NCBI RefSeq assembly: GCF_932526225.1
Contig: NC_064034.1
Coordinates: 4,948,001 to 5,008,000 of the forward strand
Source: Nematostella vectensis
Lineage: Eukaryota; Cnidaria; Anthozoa; Actiniaria; Edwardsiidae
Reading direction: 5' to 3'
Length of the DNA stretch: 60,000 nt
Shown here one piece after another: positions 8,935-23,900 of this stretch. How positions within the stretch are numbered: the stretch's first letter is position 1; every line of letters begins with the position of its first letter. Under the pieces are notes generated by a model. The model saw only the letters and a program-made list of their open reading frames with translations, was not told the origin of the DNA and ran no database searches. A program made the translations under genes and the position numbers.

Positions 8935-11900
8935 CACAGCTTGTTCCTTCAAGTTTCTTATCAAAAAAAGGTAGGTTTCGTACTCGCAGTTTGTCAAAGC
9001 TTGTTCACAGCTGTTCCTTCAAGTTTCTTATCGAAAAGAGGTAGGTTTCGTACTCGCAATTTGTCGTAGCTTGTTCACAGCTTGTTCCTTCAAGTTTCTT
9101 ATGGAAAAAAGGTAGGTTTCGTACTCGCAATTTGTCATAGCTTGTTCCTTTAAGTTTCTTATGGAAAAAAGGTAGGTTTCGTACTCGCAGTTTGTCAAAG
9201 CTTGTTCACAGCTGTTCCTTCAAGTTTCTTATCGAAAAGAGGTAGGTTTCGTACTCGCAATTTGTCGTAGTTTGTTCACAGCTTGTTCCTTCAAGTTTCT
9301 TATGGAAAAAAGGTAGGTTTCGTACTCGCAATTTGTCATAGCTTGTTCCTTTAAGTTTCTTATGGAAAAAAGGTAGGTTTCGTACTCGCAATTTGTCATA
9401 GCTTGTTCACAGCTTGTTCCTTCAAGTTTCTTATGAAAAAAAGGTAGGTTTCGTACTCGCAATTTGTCATAGCTTGTTCCTTCAAGTTTCTTATCAAAAA
9501 AAGGTAGGTTTCGTACTCGCAATTTGTCAAAGATTGTTCACAGCTTGTTCCTTCAAGTTTCTTATGGAAAAAAGGTAGGTTTTGTACTCGCAATTTGTCG
9601 TAGCTTGTTCACAGCTTGTTCCTTCAAGTTTCTTATCGAAAAGAGGTAGGTTTCGTACTAGCAACTTGTCATAGCTTGTTCACAGCTTGTTCCTTCAAGT
9701 TTCTTATCGAAAGAAGGTAGGTTTCGTACTCGCAATTTGTCATAGCTTGTTCACAGCTTGTTCCTTCAAGTTTCTTATGGAAAAAAGGTAGGTTTCGTAC
9801 TCGCAATTTGTCAAAGCTTGTTCACAGCTTGTTCCTTCAAGTTTCTTATGGAAAAAAGGTAGGTTTCGTACTCGCAATTTGTCATAGCTTGTTCACAGCT
9901 TGTTCCTTCAAGTTTCTTATGAAAAAAAGGTAGGTTTCGTACTCGCAATTTGTCGTAGCTTGTTCACAGCTTGTTCCTTCAAGTTTCTTATCGAAAAGAG
10001 GTAGGTTTCGTACTCGCAATTTGTCAAAGCTTGTTCCTTCAAGTTTCGTATGAAAAAAAGGTAGGTTTCGTACTCGCAATTTGTCAAAGCTTGTTCACAG
10101 TTGTTCCTTCAAGTTTCTTATCCAAAAGAGGTAGGTTTCGTACTCGCAATTTGTCGTAGCTTGTTCACAGCTTGTTCCTTTAAGTTTCTTATGGAAAAAA
10201 GGTAGGTTTCGTACTCGCAATTTGTCATAGCTTGTTCACAGCTTGTTCCTTCAAGTTTCTTATGGAAAAAAGGTAGGTTTCGTACTCGCAATTTGTCATA
10301 GCTTGTTCACAGCTTGTTCCTTCAAGTTTCTTATCAAAAAAAGGTAGGTTTCGTACTCGCAATTTGTCATAGCTTGTTCACAGCTTGTGCCTTCAAGTTT
10401 CTTATCGAAAAGAGTTAGGTTTCGTACTCGCAATTTGTCATAGCTTGTTCACAGCTTGTTCCTTCAAGTTTCTTATGGAAAAAAGGTAGGTTTCGTACTC
10501 GCAATTTGTCATAGCTTGTTCCTTCAAGTTTCTTATGAAAAAAAGGTAGGTTTCGTACTCGCAATTTGTCATAGCTTGTTCACAGCTTGTTCCTTCAAGT
10601 TTCTTATGGAAAAAAGGTAGGTTTCGTACTCGCAATTTGTCATAGCTTGTTCCTTCAAGTTTCTTATCAAAAAAAGGTAGGTTTCGTACTCGCAATTTGT
10701 CAAAGCTTGTTCACAGCTTGTTCCTTCAAGTTTTTTATTGAAAAGAGGTAGGTTTCGTACTCGCAATTTGTCATAGCTTGTTCACAGCTTGTTCCTTCAA
10801 GTTTCTTATCAAAAAAAGGTAGGTTTCGTACTCGCAATTTGTCATAGCTTGTTCCTTCAAGTTTCTTATCGAAAAAAGGTAGGTTTCGTACTCGCAATTT
10901 GTCATAGCTTGTTCACAGTTGTTCCTTCAAGTTTCTTATCCAAAAGAGGTAGGTTTCGTACTCGCAGTTTGTCAAAGCTTGTTCACAGTTGTTCCTTCAA
11001 GTTTCTTATCCAAAAGAGGTAGGTTTCGTACTCGCAATTTGTCGTAGCTTGTTCACAGCTTGTTTCTTCAAGTTTCTTATCGAAAAGAGGTAGGTTTCGT
11101 ACTTGCAATTTGTCATAGCTTGTTCCTTCAAGTTTCTTATGGAAAAAAGGTAGGTTTCGTACTCGCAATTTGTCATAGCTTGTTCACAGCTTGTGCCTTC
11201 AAGTTTTTTCTTGAAAAGAGGTAGGTTTCGTACTCGCAATTTGTCATAGCTTGTTCACAGCTTGTTCCTTCAAGTTTCTTATCAAAAAAAGGTAGGTTTC
11301 GTACTCGCAATTTGTCATAGCTTGTTCCTTCAAGTTTCTTATCGAAAAAAGGTAGGTTTCGTACTCGCAATTTGTCATAGCTTGTTCACAGCTTGTTCCT
11401 TCAAGTTTCTTATGGAAAAAAGGTAGGTTTTGTACTCGCAATTTGTCGTAGCTTGTTCACAGCTTGTTCCTTCAAGTTTCTTATCGAAAAGAGGTAGGTT
11501 TCGTACTCGCAATTTGTCAAAGCTTGTTCCTTCAAGTTTCTTATGGAAAAAAAGGTAGGTTTCGTACTCGCAATTTGTCATAGCTTGTTCACAGCTTGTT
11601 CCTTCAAGTATCTTATGGAAAAAAGGTAGGTTTCGTACTCGCAATTTGTCATAGCTTGTTCACAGCTTGTGCCTTCAAGTTTCTTATCGAAAAGAGTTAG
11701 GTTTCGTACTCGCAATTTGTCATAGCTTGTTCACAGCTTGTTCCTCCAAGTTTCTTATGGAAAAAAGGTAGGTTTCGTACTCGCAATTTGTCATAGCTTG
11801 TTCCTTCAAGTTTCTTATGGAAAAAAGGTAGGTTTCGTACTCGCAATTTGTCATAGCTTGTTCACAGCTTGTTCCTTCAAGTTTCTTATCAAAAAAAGGT

Positions 11901-14900
11901 AGGTTTCGTACTCGCAATTTGTCATAGCTTGTTCCTTCAAGTTTCTTATCGAAAAAAGGTAGGTTTCGTACTCGCAATTTGTCATAGCTTGTTCACAGCT
12001 TGTTCCTTCAAGTTTCTTATGGAAAAAAGGTAGGTTTTGTACTCGCAATTTGTCGTAGCTTGTTCACAGCTTGTTCCTTCAAGTTTCTTATCGAAAAGAG
12101 GTAGGTTTCGTACTCGCAATTTGTCAAAGCTTGTTCCTTCAAGTTTCTTATGGAAAAAAGGTAGGTTTCGTACTCGCAATTTGTCAAAGCTTGTTCACAG
12201 TTGCTCCTTCAAGTTTCTTATCCAAAAGAGGTAGGTTTCGTACTCGCAATTTGTCGTAGCTTGTTCACAGCTTGTTTCTTCAAGTTTCTTATCGAAAAGA
12301 GGTAGGTTTCGTACTCGCAATTTGTCATAGCTTGTTCACAGCTTGTTCCTTCAAGTTTCTTATGGAAAAAAGGTAGGTTTCGTACTCGCAATTTGTCATA
12401 GCTTGTTCCTTCGAGTTTCTTATGGAAAAAAAGGTAGGTTTCGTACTCGCAATTTGTCATAGCTTGTTCACAGCTTGTTCCTTCAAGTTTCTTATGGAAA
12501 AAAGGTAGGTTTCGTACTCGCAATTTGTCATAGCTTGTTCCTTCAAGTTTCTTATCAAAAAAAGGTAGGTTTCGTACTCGCAATTTGTCAAAGCTTGTTC
12601 ACAGCTTGTTCCTTCAAGTTTTTTATTGAAAAGAGGTGGGTTTCGTACTCGCAATTTGTCATAGCTTGTTCACAGCTTGTTCCTTCAAGTTTCTTATCAA
12701 AAAAAGGTAGGTTTCGTACTCGCAATTTGTCATAGCTTGTTCCTTCAAGTTTCTTATCGAAAAAAGGTAGGTTTCGTACTCGCAATTTGTCATAGCTTGT
12801 TCACAGCTTGTTCCTTCAAGTTTCTTATGGAAAAAAGGTAGGTTTTGTACTCGCAATTTGTCGTAGCTTGTTCACAGCTTGTTCCTTCAAGTTTCTTATC
12901 GAAAAGAGGTAGGTTTCGTACTCGCAATTTGTCAAAGCTTGTTCCTTCAAGTTTCTTATGGAAAAAAGGTAGGTTTCGTACTCGCAATTTGTCAAAGCTT
13001 GTTCACAGTTGTTCCTTCAAGTTTCTTATCCAAAAGAGGTAGGTTTCGTACTCGCAATTTGTCGTAGCTTGTTCACAGCTTGTTTCTTCAAGTTTCTTAT
13101 CGAAAAGAGGTAGGTTTCGTACTCGCAATTTGTCATAGCTTGTTCCTTCAAGTTTCTTATGGAAAAAAGGTAGGTTTCGTACTCGCAATTTGTCATAGCT
13201 TGTTCACAGCTTGTGCCTTCAAGTTTTTTATTGAAAAGAGGTAGGTTTCGTACTCGCAATTTGTCATAGCTTGTTCACAGCTTGTTCCTTCAAGTTTCTT
13301 ATAAAAAAAAGGTAGGTTTCGTACTCGCAATTTGTCATAGCTTGTTCCTTCAAGTTTCTTATCGAAAAAAGGTAGGTTTCGTACTCGCAATTTGTCATAG
13401 CTTGTTCACAGCTTGTTCCTTCAAGTTTCTTATGGAAAAAAGGTAGGTTTTGTACTCGCAATTTGTCGTAGCTTGTTCACAGCTTGTTCCTTCAAGTTTC
13501 TTATCGAAAAGAGGTAGGTTTCGTACTCGCAATTTGTCAAAGCTTGTTCCTTCAAGTTTCTTATGGAAAAAAGGTAGGTTTCGTACTCGCAATTTGTCAT
13601 AGCTTGTTCACAGCTTGTTCCTTCAAGTTTCTTATGGAAAAAAGGTAGGTTTCGTACTCGCAATTTGTCATAGCTTGTTCACAGCTTGTGCCTTCAAGTT
13701 TCTTATCGAAAAGAGTTAGGTTTCGTACTCGCAATTTGTCATAGCTTGTTCACAGCTTGTTCCTTCAAGTTTCTTATGGAAAAAAGGTAGGTTTCGTACT
13801 CGCAATTTGTCATAGCTTGTTCCTTCAAGTTTCTTATGGAAAAGAGGTAGGTTTCGTACTCGCAATTTGTCATAGCTTGTTCACAGCTTGTTCCTTCAAG
13901 TTTCTTATCAAAAAAAGGTAGGTTTCGTACTCGCAATTTGTCATAGCTTGTTCCTTCAAGTTTCTTATCGAAAAAAGGTAGGTTTCGTACTCGCAATTTG
14001 TCATAGCTTGTTCACAGCTTGTTCCTTCAAGTTTCTTATGGAAAAAAGGTAGGTTTTGTACTCGCAATTTGTCGTAGCTTGTTCACAGCTTGTTCCTTCA
14101 AGTTTCTTATCGAAAAGAGGTAGGTTTCGTACTCGCAATTTGTCAAAGCTTGTTCCTTCAAGTTTCTTATGGAAAAAAGGTAGGTTTCGTACTCGCAATT
14201 TGTCAAAGCTTGTTCACAGTTGTTCCTTCAAGTTTCTTATCCAAAAGAGGTAGGTTTCGTACTCGCAATTTGTCGTAGCTTGTTCACAGCTTGTTTCTTC
14301 AAGTTTCTTATCGAAAAGAGGTAGGTTTCGTACTCGCAATTTGTCATAGCTTGTTCCTTCAAGTTTCTTATCGAAAAAAGGTAGGTTTCGTACTCGCAAT
14401 TTGTCATAGCTTGTTCACAGCTTGTTCCTTCAAGTTTCTTATGGAAAAAAGGTAGGTTTTGTACTCGCAATTTGTCGTAGCTTGTTCACAGCTTGTTCCT
14501 TCAAGTTTCTTATCGAAAAGAGGTAGGTTTCGTACTCGCAATTTGTCAAAGCTTGTTCCTTCAAGTTTCTTATGGAAAAAAGGTAGGTTTCGTACTCGCA
14601 ATTTGTCAAAGCTTGTTCACAGTTGTTCCTTCAAGTTTCTTATCCAAAAGAGGTAGGTTTCGTACTCGCAATTTGTCGTAGCTTGTTCACAGCTTGTTTC
14701 TTCAAGTTTCTTATCGAAAAGAGGTAGGTTTCGTACTCGCAATTTGTCATAGCTTGTTCCTTCAAGTTTCTTATGGAAAAAAGGTAGGTTTCGTACTCGC
14801 AATTTGTCATAGCTTGTTCACAGCTTGTGCCTTCAAGTTTCTTATCGAAAAGAGTTAGGTTTCGTACTCGCAATTTGTCATAGCTTGTTCACAGCTTCTT

Positions 14901-17900
14901 TCTTCAAGTTTCTTATGGAAAAAAGGTAAGTTTCGTACTCGCAATTTGTCATAGCTTGTTCCTTCAAGTTTCTTATGGAAAAAAGGTAGGTTTCGTACTC
15001 GCAATTTGTCATAGCTTGTTCACAGCTTGTTCCTTCAAGTTTCTTATGGAAAAAAGGTAGGTTTCGTACTCGCAATTTGTCATAGCTTGTTCCTTCAAGT
15101 TTCTTATGGAAAAAAGGTAGGTTTCGTACTCGCAATTTGTCAAAGCTTGTTCACAGCTTGTTCCTTCAAGTTTTTTTATTGAAAAGAGGTAGGTTTCGAA
15201 CTCGCAATTTGTCATAGCTTGTTCACAGCTTGTTCCTTCAAGTTTCTTATAAAAAAAAGTAGGTTTCGTACTCGCAATATGTCATAGCTTGTTCCTTCAA
15301 GTTTCTTATCGAAAAAAGGTAGGTTTCGTACTCGCAATTTGTCATAGCTTGTTCACAGCTTGTTCCTTCAAGTTTCTTATGGAAAAAAGGTAGGTTTTGT
15401 ACTCGCAATTTGTCGTAGCTTGTTCACAGCTTGTTCCTTCAAGTTTCTTATCGAAAAGAGGTAGGTTTCGTACTCGCAATTTGTCAAAGCTTGTTCACAG
15501 CTTGTTCCTTCAAGTTTTTTATTGAAAAGAGGTAGGTTTCGTACTCGCAATTTGTCATAGCTTGTTCACAGCTTGTTCCTTCAAGTTTCTTATGGAAAAA
15601 AGGTAGGTTTTGTACTCGCAATTTGTCGTAGCTTGTTCACAGCTTGTTCCTTCAAGTTTCTTATCGAAAAGAGGTAGGTTTCGTACTCGCAATTTGTCAA
15701 AGCTTGTTCCTTCAAGTTTCTTATGGAAAAAAGGTAGGTTTCGTACTCGCAATTTGTCAAAGCTTGTTCACAGTTGTTCCTTCAAGTTTCTTATCCAAAA
15801 GAGGTAGGTTTCGTACTCGCAATTTGTCGTAGCTTGTTCACAGCTTGTTTCTTCAAGTTTCTTATCGAAAAGAGGTAGGTTTCGTACTCGCAATTTGTCA
15901 TAGCTTGTTCCTTCAAGTTTCTTATGGAAAAAAGGTAGGTTTCGTACTCGCAATTTGTCATAGCTTGTTCACAGCTTGTGCCTTCAAGTTTTTTATTGAA
16001 AAGAGGTAGGTTTCGTACTCGCAATTTGTCATAGCTTGTTCACAGCTTGTTCCTTCAAGTTTCTTATCAAAAAAAGGTAGGTTTCGTACTCGCAATTTGT
16101 CATAGCTTGTTCCTTCAAGTTTCTTATCGAAAAAAGGTAGGTTTCGTACTCGCAATTTGTCATAGCTTGTTCACAGCTTGTTCCTTCAAGTTTCTTATGG
16201 AAAAAAGGTAGGTTTTGTACTCGCAATTTGTCGTAGCTTGTTCACAGCTTGTTCCTTCAAGTTTCTTATCGAAAAGAGGTAGGTTTCGTACTCGCAATTT
16301 GTCAAAGCTTGTTCCTTCAAGTTTCTTATGGAAAAAAGGTAGGTTTCGTACTCGCAATTTGTCATAGCTTGTTCACAGCTTGTTCCTTCAAGTTTCTTAT
16401 GGAAAAAAGGTAGGTTTCGTACTCGCAATTTGTCATAGCTTGTTCACAGCTTGTGCCTTCAAGTTTCTTATCGAAAAGAGTTAGGTTTCGTACTCGCAAT
16501 TTGTCATAGCTTGTTCACAGCTTGTTCCTTCAAGTTTCTTATGGAAAAAAGGTAGGTTTCGTACTCGCAATTTGTCATAGCTTGTTCCTTCAAGTTTCTT
16601 ATGGAAAAAAGGTAGGTTTCGTACTCGCAATTTGTCATAGCTTGTTCACAGCTTGTTCCTTCAAGTTTCTTATGGAAAAAAGGTAGGTTTCGTACTCGCA
16701 ATTTGTCATAGCTTGTTCACAGCTTAATCCTTCAAGTTTCTTATCAAAAAAAGGTAGGTTTCGTACTCGCAATTTGTCATAGCTTGTTCCTTCAAACTTC
16801 TTATCGAAAAAAGGTAGGTTTCGTACTCGCAATTTGTCATAGCTTGTTCACAGCTTGTTCCTTCAAGTTTCTTATGGAAAAAAGGTAGGTTTTGTACTCG
16901 CAATTTGTCGTAGCTTGTTCACAGCTTGTTCCTTCAAGTTTCTTATCGAAAAGAGGTAGGTTTCGTACTCGCAATTTGTCAAAGCTTGTTCCTTCAAGTT
17001 TCTTATGGAAAAAAGGTAGGTTTCGTACTCGCAATTTGTCAAAGCTTGTTCACAGTTGTTCCTTCAAGTTTCTTATCCAAAAGAGGTAGGTTTCGTACTC
17101 GCAATTTGTCGTAGCTTGTTCACAGCTTGTTTCTTCAAGTTTCTTATCGAAAAGAGGTAGGTTTCGTACTCGCAATTTGTCATAGCTTGTTCCTTCAAGT
17201 TTCTTATCGAAAAAAGGTAGGTTTCGTACTCGCAATTTGTCAAAGCTTGTTCACAGCTTGTTCCTTTAAGTTTCTTATCGAAAAAAGGTAGGTTTCGTAC
17301 TCGCAATTTGTCATAGCTTGTTCACAGCTTGTTCTTTCAAGTTTCTTATGGAAAAAAGGTAGGTTTTGTACTCGCAATTTGTCGTAGCTTGTTCACAGCT
17401 TGTTCCTTCAAGTTTCTTATGGAAAAAAGGTAGGTTTTGTACTCGCAATTTGTCGTAGCTTGTTCACAGCTTGTTCCTTCAAGTTTCTTATCGAAAAGAG
17501 GTAGGTTTCGTACTCGCAATTTGTCATAGCTTGTTCACAGCTTGTTCCTTCAAGTTTCTTATGGAAAAAAGGTAGGTTTTGTACTCGCAATTTGTCGTAG
17601 CTTGTTCACAGCTTGTTCCTTCAAGTTTCTTATCGAAAAGAGGTAGGTTTCGTACTCGCAATTTGTCAAAGCTTGTTCCTTCAAGTTTCTTATGGAAAAA
17701 AGGTAGGTTTCGTACTCGCAATTTGTCAAAGCTTGTTCACAGTTGTTCCTTCAAGTTTCTTATCCAAAAGAGGTAGGTTTCGTACTCGCAATTTGTCGTA
17801 GCTTGTTCACAGCTTGTTTCTTCAAGTTTCTTATCGAAAAGAGGTAGGTTTCGTACTCGCAATTTGTCATAGCTTGTTCCTTCAAGTTTCTTATGGAAAA

Positions 17901-20900
17901 AAGGTAGGTTTCGTACTCGCAATTTGTCATAGCTTGTTCACAGCTTGTGCCTTCAAGTTTTTTATTGAAAAGAGGTAGGTTTCGTACTCGCAATTTGTCA
18001 TAGCTTGTTCACAGCTTGTTCCTTCAAGTTTCTTATCAAAAAAAGGTAGGTTTCGTACTCGCAATTTGTCATAGCTTGTTCCTTCAAGTTTCTTATCGAA
18101 AAAAGGTAGGTTTCGTACTCGCAATTTGTCATAGCTTGTTCACAGCTTGTTCCTTCAAGTTTCTTATGGAAAAAAGGTAGGTTTTGTACTCGCAATTTGT
18201 CGTAGCTTGTTCACAGCTTGTTCCTTCAAGTTTCTTATCGAAAAGAGGTAGGTTTCGTACTCGCAATTTGTCAAAGCTTGTTCCTTCAAGTTTCTTATGG
18301 AAAAAAGGTAGGTTTCGTACTCGCAATTTGTCATAGCTTGTTCACAGCTTGTTCCTTCAAGTTTCTTATGGAAAAAAGGTAGGTTTCGTACTCGCAATTT
18401 GTCATAGCTTGTTCACAGCTTGTGCCTTCAAGTTTCTTATCGAAAAGAGTTAGGTTTCGTACTCGCAATTTGTCATAGCTTGTTCACAGCTTGTTCCTTC
18501 AAGTTTCTTATGGAAAAAAGGTAGGTTTCGTACTCGCAATTTGTCATAGCTTGTTCCTTCAAGTTTCTTATGGAAAAAAGGTAGGTTTCGTACTCGCAAT
18601 TTGTCATAGCTTGTTCACAGCTTGTTCCTTCAAGTTTCTTATGGAAAAAAGGTAGGTTTCGTACTCGCAATTTGTCATAGCTTGTTCACAGCTTAATCCT
18701 TCAAGTTTCTTATCAAAAAAAGGTAGGTTTCGTACTCGCAATTTGTCATAGCTTGTTCCTTCAAACTTCTTATCGAAAAAAGGTAGGTTTCGTACTCGCA
18801 ATTTGTCATAGCTTGTTCACAGCTTGTTCCTTCAAGTTTCTTATGGAAAAAAGGTAGGTTTTGTACTCGCAATTTGTCGTAGCTTGTTCACAGCTTGTTC
18901 CTTCAAGTTTCTTATCGAAAAGAGGTAGGTTTCGTACTCGCAATTTGTCAAAGCTTGTTCCTTCAAGTTTCTTATGGAAAAAAGGTAGGTTTCGTACTCG
19001 CAATTTGTCAAAGCTTGTTCACAGTTGTTCCTTCAAGTTTCTTATCCAAAAGAGGTAGGTTTCGTACTCGCAATTTGTCGTAGCTTGTTCACAGCTTGTT
19101 TCTTCAAGTTTCTTATCGAAAAGAGGTAGGTTTCGTACTCGCAATTTGTCATAGCTTGTTCCTTCAAGTTTCTTATCGAAAAAAGGTAGGTTTCGTACTC
19201 GCAATTTGTCAAAGCTTGTTCACAGCTTGTTCCTTTAAGTTTCTTATCGAAAAAAGGTAGGTTTCGTACTCGCAATTTGTCATAGCTTGTTCACAGCTTG
19301 TTCTTTCAAGTTTCTTATGGAAAAAAGGTAGGTTTTGTACTCGCAATTTGTCGTAGCTTGTTCACAGCTTGTTCCTTCAAGTTTCTTATGGAAAAAAGGT
19401 AGGTTTTGTACTCGCAATTTGTCGTAGCTTGTTCACAGCTTGTTCCTTCAAGTTTCTTATCGAAAAGAGGTAGGTTTCGTACTCGCAATTTGTCAAAGCT
19501 TGTTCACAGCTTGTTCCTTCAAGTTTTTTATTGAAAAGAGGTAGGTTTCGTACTCGCAATTTGTCATAGCTTGTTCACAGCTTGTTCCTTCAAGTTTCTT
19601 ATGGAAAAAAGGTAGGTTTTGTACTCGCAATTTGTCGTAGCTTGTTCACAGCTTGTTCCTTCAAGTTTCTTATCGAAAAGAGGTAGGTTTCGTACTCGCA
19701 ATTTGTCAAAGCTTGTTCCTTCAAGTTTCTTATGGAAAAAAGGTGGGTTTCGTACTCGCAATTTGTCAAAGCTTGTTCACAGTTGTTCCTTCAAGTTTCT
19801 TATCCAAAAGAGGTAGGTTTCGTACTCGCAATTTGTCGTAGCTTGTTCACAGCTTGTTTCTTCAAGTTTCTTATCGAAAAGAGGTAGGTTTCGTACTCGC
19901 AATTTGTCATAGCTTGTTCCTTCAAGTTTCTTATGGAAAAAAGGTAGGTTTCGTACTCGCAATTTGTCATAGCTTGTTCACAGCTTGTGCCTTCAAGTTT
20001 TTTATTGAAAAGAGGTAGGTTTCGTACTCGCAATTTGTCATAGCTTGTTCACAGCTTGTTCCTTCAAGTTTCTTATCAAAAAAAGGTAGGTTTCGTACTC
20101 GCAATTTGTCATAGCTTGTTCCTTCAAGTTTCTTATCGAAAAAAGGTAGGTTTCGTACTCGCAATTTGTCATAGCTTGTTCACAGCTTGTTCCTTCAAGT
20201 TTCTTATGGAAAAAAGGTAGGTTTTGTACTCGCAATTTGTCGTAGCTTGTTCACAGCTTGTTCCTTCAAGTTTCTTATCGAAAAGAGGTAGGTTTCGTAC
20301 TCGCAATTTGTCAAAGCTTGTTCCTTCAAGTTTCTTATCGAAAAAAGGTAGGTTTCGTACTCGCAATTTGTCATAGCTTGTTCACAGCTTGTTCCTTCAA
20401 GTTTCTTATGGAAAAAAGGTAGGTTTCGTACTCGCAATTTGTCATAGCTTGTTCACAGCTTGTGCCTTCAAGTTTCTTATCGAAAAGAGTTAGGTTTCGT
20501 ACTCGCAATTTGTCATAGCTTGTTCACAGCTTGTTCCTTCAAGTTTCTTATGGAAAAAAGGTAGGTTTCGTACTCGCAATTTGTCATAGCTTGTTCCTTC
20601 AAGTTTCTTATGGAAAAGAGGTAGGTTTCGTACTCGCAATTTGTCATAGCTTGTTCACAGCTTGTTCCTTCAAGTTTCTTATCAAAAAAAGGTAGGTTTC
20701 GTACTCGCAATTTGTCATAGCTTGTTCCTTCAAGTTTCTTATCGAAAAAAGGTAGGTTTCGTACTCGCAATTTGTCATAGCTTGTTCACAGCTTGTTCCT
20801 TCAAGTTTCTTATGGAAAAAAGGTAGGTTTTGTACTCGCAATTTGTCGTAGCTTGTTCACAGCTTGTTCCTTCAAGTTTCTTATCGAAAAGAGGTAGGTT

Positions 20901-23900
20901 TCGTACTCGCAATTTGTCAAAGCTTGTTCCTTCAAGTTTCTTATGGAAAAAAGGTAGGTTTCGTACTCGCAATTTGTCATAGCTTGTTCACAGCTTGTTC
21001 CTTCAAGTTTCTTATGGAAAAAAGGTAGGTTTCGTACTCGCAATTTGTCATAGCTTGTTCACAGCTTGTGCCTTCAAGTTTCTTATCGAAAAGAGTTAGG
21101 TTTCGTACTCGCAATTTGTCATAGCTTGTTCACAGCTTGTTCCTTCAAGTTTCTTATGGAAAAAAGGTAGGTTTCGTACTCGCAATTTGTCATAGCTTGT
21201 TCCTTCAAGTTTCTTATGGAAAAAAGGTAGGTTTCGTACTCGCAATTTGTCATAGCTTGTTCACAGCTTGTTCCTTCAAGTTTCTTATGGAAAAAAGGTA
21301 GGTTTCGTACTCGCAATTTGTCATAGCTTGTTCACAGCTTGTTCCTTCAAGTTTCTTATCAAAAAAAGGTAGGTTTCGTACTCGCAATTTGTCATAGCTT
21401 GTTCCTTCAAGTTTCTTATCGAAAAAAGGTAGGTTTCGTACTCGCAATTTGTCATAGCTTGTTCACAGCTTGTTCCTTCAAGTTTCTTATGGAAAAAAAG
21501 GTAGGTTTTGTACTCGCAATTTGTCGTAGCTTGTTCACAGCTTGTTCCTTCAAGTTTCTTATCGAAAAGAGGTAGGTTTCGTACTCGCAATTTGTCAAAG
21601 CTTGTTCCTTCAAGTTTCTTATGGAAAAAAGGTAGGTTTCGTACTCGCAATTTGTCAAAGCTTGTTCACAGTTGTTCCTTCAAGTTTCTTATCCAAAAGA
21701 GGTAGGTTTCGTACTCGCAATTTGTCGTAGCTTGTTCACAGCTTGTTTCTTCAAGTTTCTTATCGAAAAGAGGTAGGTTTCGTACTCGCAATTTGTCATA
21801 GCTTGTTCCTTCAAGTTTCTTATCGAAAAAAGGTAGGTTTCGTACTCGCAATTTGTCATAGCTTGTTCACAGCTTGTTCCTTCAAGTTTCTTATGGAAAA
21901 AAGGTAGGTTTTGTACTCGCAATTTGTCGTAGCTTGTTCACAGCTTGTTCCTTCAAGTTTCTTATCGAAAAGAGGTAGGTTTCGTACTCGCAATTTGTCA
22001 AAGCTTGTTCCTTCAAGTTTCTTATGGAAAAAAGGTAGGTTTCGTACTCGCAATTTGTCAAAGCTTGTTCACAGTTGTTCCTTCAAGTTTCTTATCCAAA
22101 AGAGGTAGGTTTCGTACTCGCAATTTGTCGTAGCTTGTTCACAGCTTGTTTCTTCAAGTTTCTTATCGAAAAGAGGTAGGTTTCGTACTCGCAATTTGTC
22201 ATAGCTTGTTCCTTCAAGTTTCTTATGGAAAAAAGGTAGGTTTCGTACTCGCAATTTGTCATAGCTTGTTCACAGCTTGTGCCTTCAAGTTTCTTATCGA
22301 AAAGAGTTAGGTTTCGTACTCGCAATTTGTCATAGCTTGTTCACAGCTTGTTCCTTCAAGTTTCTTATGGAAAAAAGGTAAGTTTCGTACTCGCAATTTG
22401 TCATAGCTTGTTCCTTCAAGTTTCTTATGGAAAAAAGGTAGGTTTCGTACTCGCAATTTGTCATAGCTTGTTCACAGCTTGTTCCTTCAAGTTTCTTATG
22501 GAAAAAAGGTAGGTTTCGTACTCGCAATTTGTCATAGCTTGTTCCTTCAAGTTTCTTATGGAAAAAAGGTAGGTTTCGTACTCGCAATTTGTCAAAGCTT
22601 GTTCACAGCTTGTTCCTTCAAGTTTTTTTATTGAAAAGAGGTAGGTTTCGAACTCGCAATTTGTCATAGCTTGTTCACAGCTTGTTCCTTCAAGTTTCTT
22701 ATAAAAAAAAGTAGGTTTCGTACTCGCAATATGTCATAGCTTGTTCCTTCAAGTTTCTTATCGAAAAAAGGTAGGTTTCGTACTCGCAATTTGTCATAGC
22801 TTGTTCACAGCTTGTTCCTTCAAGTTTCTTATGGAAAAAAGGTAGGTTTTGTACTCGCAATTTGTCGTAGCTTGTTCACAGCTTGTTCCTTCAAGTTTCT
22901 TATCGAAAAGAGGTAGGTTTCGTACTCGCAATTTGTCAAAGCTTGTTCACAGCTTGTTCCTTCAAGTTTTTTATTGAAAAGAGGTAGGTTTCGTACTCGC
23001 AATTTGTCATAGCTTGTTCACAGCTTGTTCCTTCAAGTTTCTTATGGAAAAAAGGTAGGTTTTGTACTCGCAATTTGTCGTAGCTTGTTCACAGCTTGTT
23101 CCTTCAAGTTTCTTATCGAAAAGAGGTAGGTTTCGTACTCGCAATTTGTCAAAGCTTGTTCCTTCAAGTTTCTTATGGAAAAAAGGTAGGTTTCGTACTC
23201 GCAATTTGTCAAAGCTTGTTCACAGTTGTTCCTTCAAGTTTCTTATCCAAAAGAGGTAGGTTTCGTACTCGCAATTTGTCGTAGCTTGTTCACAGCTTGT
23301 TTCTTCAAGTTTCTTATCGAAAAGAGGTAGGTTTCGTACTCGCAATTTGTCATAGCTTGTTCCTTCAAGTTTCTTATGGAAAAAAGGTAGGTTTCGTACT
23401 CGCAATTTGTCATAGCTTGTTCACAGCTTGTGCCTTCAAGTTTTTTATTGAAAAGAGGTAGGTTTCGTACTCGCAATTTGTCATAGCTTGTTCACAGCTT
23501 GTTCCTTCAAGTTTCTTATCAAAAAAAGGTAGGTTTCGTACTCGCAATTTGTCATAGCTTGTTCCTTCAAGTTTCTTATCGAAAAAAGGTAGGTTTCGTA
23601 CTCGCAATTTGTCATAGCTTGTTCACAGCTTGTTCCTTCAAGTTTCTTATGGAAAAAAGGTAGGTTTTGTACTCGCAATTTGTCGTAGCTTGTTCACAGC
23701 TTGTTCCTTCAAGTTTCTTATCGAAAAGAGGTAGGTTTCGTACTCGCAATTTGTCAAAGCTTGTTCCTTCAAGTTTCTTATGGAAAAAAGGTAGGTTTCG
23801 TACTCGCAATTTGTCATAGCTTGTTCACAGCTTGTTCCTTCAAGTTTCTTATGGAAAAAAGGTAGGTTTCGTACTCGCAATTTGTCATAGCTTGTTCACA